Of a DNA stretch of 64,000 nt, positions 45,551-56,137 are shown piece after piece. A model generated the notes under the pieces. It was given only the letters and a program-made list of their open reading frames with translations. It made no database searches and had not been told where the DNA came from. The stretch comes from Branchiostoma floridae (taxonomy: Eukaryota > Chordata > Leptocardii > Amphioxiformes > Branchiostomatidae). Location of the stretch: positions 27,894,249 through 27,958,248 of the forward strand of contig NC_049979.1 in NCBI RefSeq assembly GCF_000003815.2. Direction: 5' to 3'. Made by a program: the position numbers and the translations under genes. The stretch's first letter is position 1. Each line of letters starts with the position of its first letter.

Positions 45551-46821
45551 TCATTAAAACATTGAAATAAGAGATAGTACAGGACTACAGGTGGCGTGCA
45601 CGGCAAAGCGGATGTCTTTCCAGCGAGAAAACGGACACAGTTCAATGATTACACGAAGGACGCTGACCTTTGTGATTGACGACTAAATATGGCAGCGTGC
45701 GTAACAGTTTCACGTGCGCAGTGAGAAAATTTCTTATTTCATGTTGTCCCATATTATGTCTCAATGATGCAAAAAAACTGCAATTAGCGTAATTTAGCTC
45801 AAATGATTGTCTTCTCTACCAAAATTAGATACTACGTTACAGGCTTTTAATTTGACGTCATCTGCGCCATGTTGGGTATGTAAACACACGTACAGTATGC
45901 GTCTGTAAACACACCAAGATGCCCTTCATCCAGTGCACAACGAGAAAATTTCTTCTCATGTTGTCCCACATTATGTCTCAATGATGCAAAAAATAGCATA
46001 ATTTAGCTCAAATGATTGTCTTCTCTACCAAAAGAAGACACTACGTTACAGGCTCTAAATGTGACGTCATCTGCGCCATGCTGGGTAACAGTGTGCGTCT
46101 GTAAAGACACCAATATGCCCTTCATCTAATTTCCCGCCAATAAGGACAAGGGGCTTCAAATCATAATGACTATGATGATGTACATGAAAAGTCTTTATAT
46201 TGTAAGTCCTTTCCGTTGTCAGGATTCCATGTTAACACATGAATACTAGTAATGCAAACAACAAACACGTTTACATAATTTGTGCATGGTGAGGTACACA
46301 TTTTTTTTACAAACTTTCATATAAGTAAAATTTGCATCATTTACCGCTAATGATTTATGGCACTTTTGCATTAGATATGCTAATTTTGTCATAGGCAATT
46401 GATGCAAAAAACGTAAAGTTACATTCTGCTACGGTCCTTATGTTATACACGGGGTGGGTGGAGGGGGGGCGTAAAGCGACCTTGATCTTCGGTATTTGTG
46501 GTCAGCATAACTGAAAAAGCTCTGTATATATATCCGGATGGATTGTACTGATATCTGATAAGTAGATAGGGGTTGGAGAAGGAGGGGGATAAGAAGTTCA
46601 AGGTCAATTTTGGGCCCCAAGGTGTCTGACCTTGGAACTGCAGAAGAAACTAGGTTTTTGTATATTTTTACTGAACATGCTACGATCCTGATTTTGATAC
46701 TTACGTATAGCTAATCAAAACACCAATCTGAAATGTTTTACCTTCGAAATGCATGTTCTATCTCTGAATATCAGAGATATATAGCGGTGTTTATCTGTGT
46801 GTGTGTGGTGTTCAGCATTAA
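45551..46821. promoter_or_regulatory. 5' flank of copy A with duplicated CRE-containing segment
   Basis: A segment of about 215 bp occurs twice in tandem (about 45716-45930 and 45931-46136). Both copies contain AATGATTGTCTTCTCTACCA and a TGACGTCATC, i.e. a full cAMP-response-element palindrome, followed by TGCGCCATG. A diverged relative (ATGTTGTC, ATGCAAAAA) is found upstream of copy B near 55278-55313. The core promoter is not evident. At about 46480-46700 there is a copy of the dispersed repeat described at 21366. Confidence 0.5.
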
Positions 46822-47730
46822 CCCTATTCAGACCGGGCTTTTTTGGTCATCCCTGGACCGGGGGGGGGGTGCTTTTGAGGCCCTCCACTTCTAAGTCCTC
46901 TAACTCTTGAACGACGTGCCGTAGGGCCACCAAATTTTCAGGACATGATATCGACATAATGTCTGACAAGTATATGACGTTTGACGTTACGTTGACGTAA
47001 GATGACGTAATTATGACGTCATCAATTTGATTATATTGACCGGACCCATGAAAAAAGGGTATTCTCAGACAACTTCAAGTTATACTACAAAAATGTAACA
47101 ACAAGTGCAGATTACAGAATCATAATGTTTATTACGACTTGTATTGCCAATAGCAACATCGATAACGTCATAATTACGTCATAAAATGACGTCATGCACA
47201 TCTAAGATACGAGTTAGGCTCCGCCATATTATATCCACTACCTTGAATTTTTAAAACTCCTTTTTTTGCAACAAATAATCACAAAGGGCAATGGAAATAG
47301 ACTAAATTCATTCATTTAGATGGTTTTTGATGAAAAAATACCAGGTAATTACAAATTTTAAGGGATAATTAGCTTGTTATTCTTGATCTGGCCATACGGT
47401 CCGCCATCTTGGATTTTGGGCTGATGACGTCATCAAATTAGCATAATTTATGCATATATAATTATGAAAGATATGCTAAATAATATAACATTTTATCTAT
47501 GTAACAAAATAGCAGTAATATAGCAAATAAATGTGAAAAATACATTGTTAGAACCAAAAATAGTGATTTTTGGCAAAACAGCCTGTCAGCAAACGGTTGC
47601 CATGGCAACACGAAAAATGGAAAATTTGTCAAACTTCGTAAAATTGTTGCCAACAATATTTTAGGAAAACTCACATCGAAGTTGGCGCGGGCCTCAAAAG
47701 GCCCCCCCCCCCCGGTCTGAATAGGGTTAA
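46818..47730. mobile_element. piggyBac-like non-autonomous element, 905 bp, TTAA flanks
   Basis: TTAA then CCCTATTCAGACCGGG at the left; CCGGTCTGAATAGGG then TTAA at the right. Inside the ends are G-run/C-run arms (GGGGTGCTTTTGAGGCCC against GGGCCTCAAAAGGCCCC). It contains several TGACGTAA/TGACGTCA motifs and no transposase frame. It is inserted in a degenerate GTGTTCAGC-type tandem repeat that continues at 47731. Confidence 0.85.
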
Positions 47731-47960
47731 GGGCAGGTGTATTCAGCTGTGTGGGAATAGTATTCAGCACCAGAGACAGGTGTGTTTAGCTGTGTGTAAA
47801 TAGTATTTAGCACCAGGGACAAGTGTGTTTGTATGTGAATGGTGTTCATCACTAGGCACAGGTGTATTTACCTGTGTGAATGGCACCAGGAATAGATATG
47901 TTTACTCGCGTGTATATAGTGACAGGTGTGTTCATCCGTACACAGGTTCCCCATCCACAC
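47731..47960. repeat. Degenerate tandem repeat (CAGGTGTGTTTA type)
   Basis: Loose repeats of about 45-50 bp with the core ACAGGTGTGTTTAGCTGTGT and ATAGTATTCAGCACCAG. Non-coding. Confidence 0.6.
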
Positions 47961-48059
47961 TCAAATAAACACACCTGACCTGGCTCTTACCACCAAATGA
48001 GGTGCTAATTTGCATAGATAATGTGAATGATCTTCTTTATCCAAATAACAAGTGCAAGC

Positions 48060-48065
48060 TTTATT
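48060..48065 (-). terminator. Candidate polyadenylation signal for copy B
   Basis: AATAAA on the minus strand about 280 nt after the stop at 48345. Confidence 0.45.
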
Positions 48066-48344
48066 GACACGACAAAAAGTACAGTGACTTTTGCATGGTC
48101 CACTATAAACTAAAAAAGAAATATACAGAATAGATCTTAAAGTTCTACGAATTAAACAATATAGGATAATAGGATTCTACTTATTTACCAATATAAAATA
48201 ATAAGAAAATAACACCAAATACGTTAAATTTTAAGTTAAAGCAGAAGGTGTTAAGCTTCTACTGATGTAAGGTCGGCTTCGTCAACCATCTTGACTGGCA
48301 ATCTGCAACCAGTGCTACAAGAGCCCAGATGTGCGGTACTATCC

Positions 48345-51300
48345 TTAGTGAGCGGCTTCCCTTGCCTCCATTATCAGGGCTTGTACACTGTAGCTATTTG
48401 CTTTCTCCACATAACCCAGTATATCCCAAGATATTGCGAGGTCGTTAAGTAGCGCGCTGATGTCCGGATGCGCCGAGTTCTCTCCAAAGATAGCTTTTCT
48501 CATCGTTAGCGCCTTTTCATAGTAAACGATTGCTTTCTCTTGATCACCGATTGCAGACCAGCAATCTCCTAGGCTGTGAAGCGACGTGGTGATGTCTGGA
48601 TGCGGTGTGTTGTGTCCATAGAAAGCTTTCCTCATCGTTAGTGACTGTTCCAAGTAAGATATCGCTTTCTTTTGATCACCGATCATATCCCAACATACTC
48701 CCATGCAAAATAGTGACTTGGCGATATCTGGGTGCGGTGTGTTCTCTCCAAGGCTAGTTTTCCTCATCGTTAGCGCCTTTTCAAAGCAAACGATTGCTTT
48801 CTTCTTATTACCAACTGCAGACCAACATACTCCCAGAGAGTCAAGTGACTTGGCGATGTCTGGGTGTGGCGTGTTCTCTCCAAAGATAGTTTGTCTCATC
48901 GCTAGCGTCTTTTTGAAGTATACGATTGCTTTCTCTTGGTCACCCATTGCAGACCAACATTCTCCCAGGCTGTGAAGCGACATGGCGATGTCTGGATGTG
49001 GCGTGTTCTCTCCAAAGATAGTTTTTTTCATCGTTAACGCCTTTTGAAAGTATACGATTGCTTTCTTTTCTTTACCAGTTCTAGCCCAACATACTCCCAG
49101 GTTTTCAAGCGACGTGGCGACGTCTGGATGCGGTGAGTTGTCTCCATAGAAAGCTTTCCTCATTGTTAGTGACTGATCATAGTAAGATATTGCTTTCTTT
49201 TGATCACCAATTGCAGACCAACATACTCCTATGTTGTAAAGTGACATGGCGGTGTCTGGGTGCGGTGTGTTGTCTCCATAGAAAGCTTTTCTGATCGTTA
49301 GTGACTGTTCAAAGTAAGATATTGCTTTCTGTTGATTACCAATTCCTGACCAACATGATCCTAGGCTGTGAAGTGACATGGCGGTGTCTGGATGTGGCGT
49401 GCGGTCTCTATAGATAGCTTTTCTCATCGTAAGTGATTGTTCAAAGTAAGACATTGCTTTCTTTTTGTCACCAATTTTATCCCAACATAATCCCAGGTTG
49501 TATAGTGCCTTGGCGATGTCTGGATGTGGCGTCCTGTCCCCAAAGTTAGTTTTTCTCATCGTTAGTGCGTCTTCAAAGTACATGATTGCTTTCCTTTGAT
49601 CGCCAATTGTGGCCCAACACAACCCTAGGTTGTGAAGCGATATGGCGATGTCAGGATGTGCCGTGTTGTCTCCATAGATAGCTTTCCTCATTGATAGTGA
49701 CTGTTCGCAGTACTCCCTAGCTTTCTTGTGGTTGCCCTGATCATGACGAAGCCAAGATGTCCCTAGGTTGAGAAGCGTCCGCGCAATCTGTGGATGTGTT
49801 TCTCCGTGGAGAGTTTTCAACATCATTAAAGACTGTTCAAGGGAGCTAATTGCTTTCTCCTGATCACCGCAGTCCTGCCATGCTGACTCCAAGTTGGTAA
49901 GTAACATAGCAATGTCAGGATGTGCCGTGTTGTCTCCATAGATAGTTTTCATCATAGCTAAAGACTTTTGCAAATATTCAATTGTTTTTTTGTAAGCACC
50001 TAATCCATTCCAACACATTGCCAGATTGTTCAGTGCCCCAGCAATGTACAGATGCGGTTTGGTATTTCCAATGAGAGATTCTGTTATCGTTAAGAACTTT
50101 TCGTGGTACCTAATTGCTGTTTTGTGATCGCCCATTGCACGCCAACATGATCCCAATTCGCTAAGTAACTTGGAACGTTTTTTCATGTCGCTACGCATAC
50201 CTGCATCCTTGAGCGCTGCCTCCAAATGGTGAATAGATTTATTGAAAAGGCAGAGGCTTCCGGCTATTCGGCCCATACATTCATTCGAGGCATCAAAAAT
50301 GGCCGTTTCAAACACCCTTCTTGGTTGGGCACGTAACTTTCTATCTTTGTTCTGGATTAAGTCTACCATGCACATCCTCAAAGGCATAGCCCTGCAGTAG
50401 TACCTAAAAAGAACCTTTATGTCTGGAATGTGGATTGCTGACTTCAGGGTAGTATCAGATACCTCAAGCATCTTTGTTTGATACTCTATTTCGGGAAGTG
50501 GAGATAGACTGTCTTTTTGTCCTCCGTTGGCCATGTAGGTTCTCAGCCGGAGCTCTGCCGAGATGCTGGTCAGCACTGTGAGATGTTTGGCGTCTTCTTT
50601 ATGGATCCATCCCGCTTCCTTCATTTCATCAATCACATCCCAGGTACTGGCTGACAATGCGATGTTACAAAACAGAGCCAGTAGATCTATGACTATGCCA
50701 GGGAAGCGATAAATGTCTTTCTTGACATCTAACAGTTGCCCAGTGGGCCAAAAGTCAGGAATCTGTCCAATCTTTTCTAGATCTTTCTGAGTGATATTCA
50801 ACAATGGTCCCGTGGGTTCAAAAGCACAGGTCTTGCCCATGCTTTCCAAAAAGGGTTGCATTGCAAAGACCAACAGACGTCGGGTCTGAATATGGAAGAG
50901 GAGATCATCTTTGATGACTGTCTTCAGTATCTCCATATACTCTTTCACCAGGTCTTCGTCCCCCGCTAGGAAAACGAACCACATGAGGATGTCTGACAGG
51001 TTGTACCCTTCTGCCAGGGATATTTCCAGCTGCTGAAACTTCGCCATTTCTGAAGGTGTCTGGATCAGGCTGATGGGAGCTTTGCTCTTAGTCTGGTCTC
51101 TTCCGAATGGAGTTTTACTGGCCCATGGCATGAAGCCATCGAAGGCAAACCCATGAGGCGTGATAGAGTCGAAGAACCAATCTTTGTCTGGGTCTTCTGA
51201 ATGAAAATCGTTGAGTGAAGGGATGGCCATGGCTGGGAGGATGGTCTCTCCGAGGTTGATGACTTTCAGGTGTAGGTAGTGTGTGAGGTTGATGAAGTAC

Positions 51301-54300
51301 CGCCGTGTGTCGTCATTGTCCTTCCCTTCTTTAATCAGAATGGCGAACTCCAGGTCAGAGTAAGGTGTGACCAGTTCGGTAGCCTGTGAGCCTAACCCTA
51401 TGAATGCGTACTTACATAGGGGAGGGCCTATTGTACTGATGCATTCATCAATAAGGGCCTGGATAAATATTTGTCTACCTTTTGCGATGGACTTGCACAA
51501 AGCTTTCATTGCTTCAGATCTTTCTGCCTCGACTGGCAGCATCTTTGGGTCATCGTCGTCATATTGATATGGGTTGTGTTGCTGGTCAATGGCTTCTAGT
51601 TGTGTCTTCGCACTGGAGCGCATGTCCTCTAATCGCTTCTGATGACTTATGGCCGAATCAGACGGACTAGGTTCACTGCCCACATTTGCTGTGTAGCAGA
51701 GAAACGATTTCTCTACGTCATGTAGACGTTTCTTTACTTTGTGTGTATTTTTGTCTGTTCTGGCTAGAGCTGCGTTGTACAGAGCTGCCGCTTGTGTGAA
51801 TTTCCTACCTTCTTTTGTTCTTTTACCTGTGTGAAGGTACACGTCACCCAGTCTACAGAGACAGTCAGCTTCTCTGCGTCGATCGGGTTCGTTTTTATCT
51901 GTATGGGCAAAATAAAGATTGATGAGTAATGTGTTTGTCAACCAATCAAAATTTTTTGCTTTCGTGGCATAGCCATAGATCTACTGGCTGTTTGTAACAT
52001 CGCATTTTCATCCAGTTCATAAAAGGTTTGTTTCTATGATCATGAGCATAAGCTTTGTTGCATTCAATTATAAGGCTTAGTCACAAGCATTCGAGGAGGA
52101 TCTTGGAATGCGATTAGATAAACAAAACGCACCATGAATCAGTTTCAGTGCGGACGCAAACTCCTGTTCTGCCAAGTCAAGGTTCCCGTCAGTCAATGCG
52201 CGGTCACCTGTGGTCAGGTGCTTCTCGTACGTCCTATAATGGAGGTGATTTTATTTTGAAATTGGTGTTGGTCCATCTAACAACATAATGACCAAAAGCG
52301 TTACCAATCCTCATCTAGAGCAACAACAAATCTTATGGTGGCTAGATTAACTTATTATGTGTTACGCAAACATAAAATGGAAATATACTCAAATTGGCAT
52401 AAATCTAAATGATGTCACAGCTAATCTGCTTTTTATCCTTTGCCCCAAATGTCCGATATTCCCATCAAGTTTACTGAATCAATGGGCCGAAGGAACACGT
52501 AGAGTTCTGTTTATATTTTGACGTTCTAAACTTGCCTAGGTACCATGTGGTATGCAATAGTTCACACTACAGTGCTCTGCCACATTTGTTAGGTATCAAC
52601 TGAAGTAAGTACACATCTTCTGTCAACAACTAACAGCATTAAATGCACAAACCTATAGTCTGGAGCGGCGCGACGCGATGTCTGGCTTGCGATATATGCT
52701 GCACCGGCCGACCTTTGGGATGGTAGGTGGTTTTAGTAGTATAAACAACTTGATTTTGTTTTGTTACAAATTATCAATCTTAACCGAAGCTTTGTACCAA
52801 ATCAATATCGAACATATAGTTATGAGCATCCAATTTTTAGTAAAAAAAAACACTCAGACATATCAAATAATCAACAGTAAAGCAAACACTCCAATGCTTA
52901 CATGAACTGTTGACTCCCTCTATCAGCCATGACGTCAGAGCTACATGACATGCCCGGCAAGTCCCGTGATAGGTGGTGACTCTGGGATTGTTGTCTTCTG
53001 TGCTTTGGACCCTTGAATATTTCCAATTGAAAGGAACATATGAAAATCAATATTTGTCAGTTTGTGTCAGTTTGAGTAATAAGAAGATAAAGTCTCGCTG
53101 GTGTTGAACTAGGAGGACGAATCGGCCTTCATTAGAAATATTTTTGAGGAGTTCATACGGAGTTCAAGGTGGATATAAAATCAAATAGGGTAATGGAAAT
53201 ATGGCTGAAAGTATGGAGGCTTATATGCAGTCCCACGAATGAGAATATGTTTAAAGCCATACTGACTTTGTGGATGTCATACAAGCAAAAATAGATGACA
53301 AATAGGTTGTCGAATTTCTCATTGATTATGCAAATAAGGCCCCGCAGTTCGAAAACGGCCGCTAGTGGCCAAAGGCTACACAACTTACTTTCCTTCACAA
53401 GAGCTATCTACCACTAAAAAAATCATCATGAACAGAGCATGTCTATAACATAAAAACCGGGTGCTGCAGTGCCAAAACAAGCCGCCTGGTCGCCCAAAAT
53501 CTAACCATGTTGATGTCTTATCAACACCTACCAACATACAAAGTATGGAGACAATCCATGAAGGTGTTCTCGACTTATTGTGGTCACATCACATATGCAC
53601 GAACGCTGTCGAAAACTTTATCTTCTTGGTAAAGGTAACAAGTCACATGCTGTATACCTGGATGCATGTATGTAGGCGACGATACTACGGGAGGACATAG
53701 TGTTACGGCACCTAAAATATATCCTAATTTTTACGTCACCCATTGTCTCAAATGTCATTCTAGATGTACATGCATGTAGATATGGTTCGCTCAATTAGGT
53801 TAATTTTTTACCGGCTCTGAACCAAGTTTCCTGTACATACACTATATCTCACATTTTAAGAGTCCGGACAACAAACCGTATTATAGTCTAATCTGCAGTA
53901 CATATAAATGGCAAATCAAATATTACCTTATTTGCAGTCTTTCTCATGTCTTGTCTCATTCTTGCTGTGTACAGTAATCGGTGAATGAGTGCCACTCTGC
54001 CCTGGAACCGTTCACACCTTACCAGTGCAGTGTTGTACAGAGCAGTGGCCTTGGTCAGACATGTCGTGTCTTTAGTTTCTGTTCCTCTTTTCAGGTACAC
54101 GTCACCGAGGCTTTTGATCGCTTCAGTTTCTAGAATATTGTCCTCGTTCACAATACCTTCTATCATGAACTTGGTATATTTAATCAGTGGAGAAACCTTG
54201 TCGCAGCCGATAGTTAACCTTCGGTCTAGGTTTGAGAGCTTTTCTGCCACTCGGACAAATGAAGACACTTGGCTAACAGACTCCCTCGAAGCAAGGGGGT

Positions 54301-54679
54301 TAAAATTTCCTATTTTAACCTTTTTGCTGGAAAGTCGTAGTTTCTCTGCATACGATAGACGATATTTGAGACTTTCCTTGATTTCCTTGTCCTCACACCG
54401 GTGCAGTGCAGTACTGTACAACACCTTAGCCCTGTCGATCTTCACCGCGTTCTTCAGTTTACTATATCGTTCCAAGTTTGCGTCGGCCAGACTTTTAAGT
54501 ACCTCCACTTCCAACAACGTGTCCATATTGGTCATGGCGTCCAGTAGGGCTCGAATGTAGTCTTCTTGTGCACGAACTGGTCCAAGTTTCTTGGCCATTG
54601 CGTCGACTTCGCGAAGTTTCTTGCAGATTCTTAACATTTTGGAACCTGGATTTGTTACAGATTTAGTGAGGATCTTCAT
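48345..54679 (-). CDS. Nucleotidyltransferase/TPR multidomain protein, copy B
   Basis: Tandem paralogue of copy A with the same architecture. Exons: 54679-53927, 52997-52902, 52698-52653, 52233-52133, 51898-48345. Exon 1 encodes 251 residues; it carries an extra stretch (SKKVKIGNFNPLA) and longer linker compared with A. The transferase motif GLGSQATELVTPYSDLEFAI is identical, as is HLKVINLGETILPAM. Fourteen TPR units close the protein; exon 5 is 69 nt longer than in A, partly from an insertion near EIEYQTKMLEVSD. All joins are in phase except exon 1 (phase 0) to exon 2, where the only nearby acceptor, CACAG|AAGAC, needs one extra base. That points to an unrecognised small exon of length 3n+1. 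If so, the product is about 1,510 aa. No inactivating mutation is seen. Confidence 0.8.
48360..50175 (-). repeat. 132-bp coding tandem repeat (TPR array) of copy B
   Basis: Fourteen TPR units with the same consensus as copy A. The order of subtypes (FEKALTM, YEQSLTM, FEQSVTM and so on) differs from A, so units appear to have been reshuffled or homogenised after the gene duplication. Confidence 0.88.
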
Positions 54680-56137
54680 TTATGGAAACTTTTAAATGAG
54701 AGCAAATTCTGGTGACATGACAAAGCAGACATTTTTTCCACCGAGAAAACGAGCACAAAGTTCAATCATTCATCGATCGATCGATTTTCAAGGGGGACAT
54801 CTCTACAATGGGGGGGGGGACTTTTTCCCTGGGGACATTTCTGTATGGGGAAAACTTTTTCCTGTGGGGACATTTCTGCATGGGGGATTTTTTCAAGGGG
54901 AACATTTCAACAAGGTTTTATTTCGGCACTTTAACGGGGGTTTCATTTCTGCATGGAGGGCACTTTTGTCGTGCCATAACAATGTGACATGCACTGTGCC
55001 ACCATATTCTGTATTGAGTAATGACGTTAGATTAGTACACTAATGTAGATAGTTTGTAGTTGCGAGTTATGAATATTATTAGCTATACTTTGCACTTGAC
55101 AATCGTTGAATTTTCATGGTGGACGCTTTTTAATTGGGGACATTTCTGCCTTGAACGGAAGACTTTGACCCTTTATGTTTGCCGACCGAATATGTGAGCG
55201 CGTGTAACAGGTTCCCATGGCAGTTAGAAAATAAAATAAAAATCTACTAACCGAAAAAAATCTTATCATATCATGTTGTCTGAATTATATCTAGATCATG
55301 CAAAAATACTTTAAAAAGCACAATCTATCTCAAATTGCGGTCTTTTTGACCAAAACATATTTCATGATTGAAAATCCTTTAATTGAATCCTAATTTGCAT
55401 AATTCAATTTTGATTTTGATGAATTGCCCTTCCAGGGCAAGTTACTGGGGGGTCTTTTTAGGCACAGCTTCAGGTTGAACAAATGACTGAAAACACATAG
55501 TACGGTATACGGAACAACATGCTTTCTTTAACATCTTCTATAACCTTGGAATTGATCTTGCCATCCTATGACATTGGTAGACGTTTTCCAGTGTTTTTTT
55601 TACCATTCTACAACGTATCTTTGCTCATTTTACAATTGCTTCATGTCTTTTATTGTATGGTTGAAAACTTTTCTTTTGGAAACGCGCGCGGATGTCATCT
55701 CTATAATCAAATCAACATGGCCCAAGCCAAAGTAATGGCAATACGCAACTCACATACGTATTTTAAGTTTGACCTGGGCCTAATAATGCATGTAAGATAC
55801 ATGTGTTGCATGTTATAGATGGAAATATATAGTATGTTCGTGTTAAATGGTGACCATAAACGAGGAACTGTAATCATTGTCTGGCCGTACCCCGTGTTAC
55901 CAGATGTATACAGTCTGCACAAAGCATTTAGTTGCCAAGAGAGACGACAGACAAAGGGAGGGGAAAGTGATACTCCGTGTCCCTATCAAGCCGACGGGAT
56001 GTTTGCCGAACAATTACTGATAGGGGTGTAACTAAACCCGAAGAGACGTCTTTTCTTACAACCCCCCTTGTTGTACTGTAAGTGGGAAAGCGCCTGTCAG
56101 TAGTCTAGTCTCTGACACGTACTACTGGGACGGTGTC
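54680..56137. other. Intergenic region between copy B and the two-domain gene
   Basis: At about 54789-54962 there is a degenerate G-rich repeat built on GGGGACATTTCTGCATGGGG, preceded by CGATCGATCGAT. The part near 55257-55370 is a diverged match to the 5' flank of copy A. The two genes are transcribed away from each other here. No other coding frame is supported; the longest ones lack codon bias or recognisable motifs. Confidence 0.5.

Noticed and set aside
53985-54560. 191-codon plus-strand frame
   Set aside because: It is the complementary reading of exon 1 of NTase/TPR copy B; the Ser/Arg/Leu-rich translation is typical of an antisense frame.
55519-55818. 99-codon frame between genes
   Set aside because: Hydrophobic low-complexity translation from AT-rich sequence with no recognisable motif or splice continuity.
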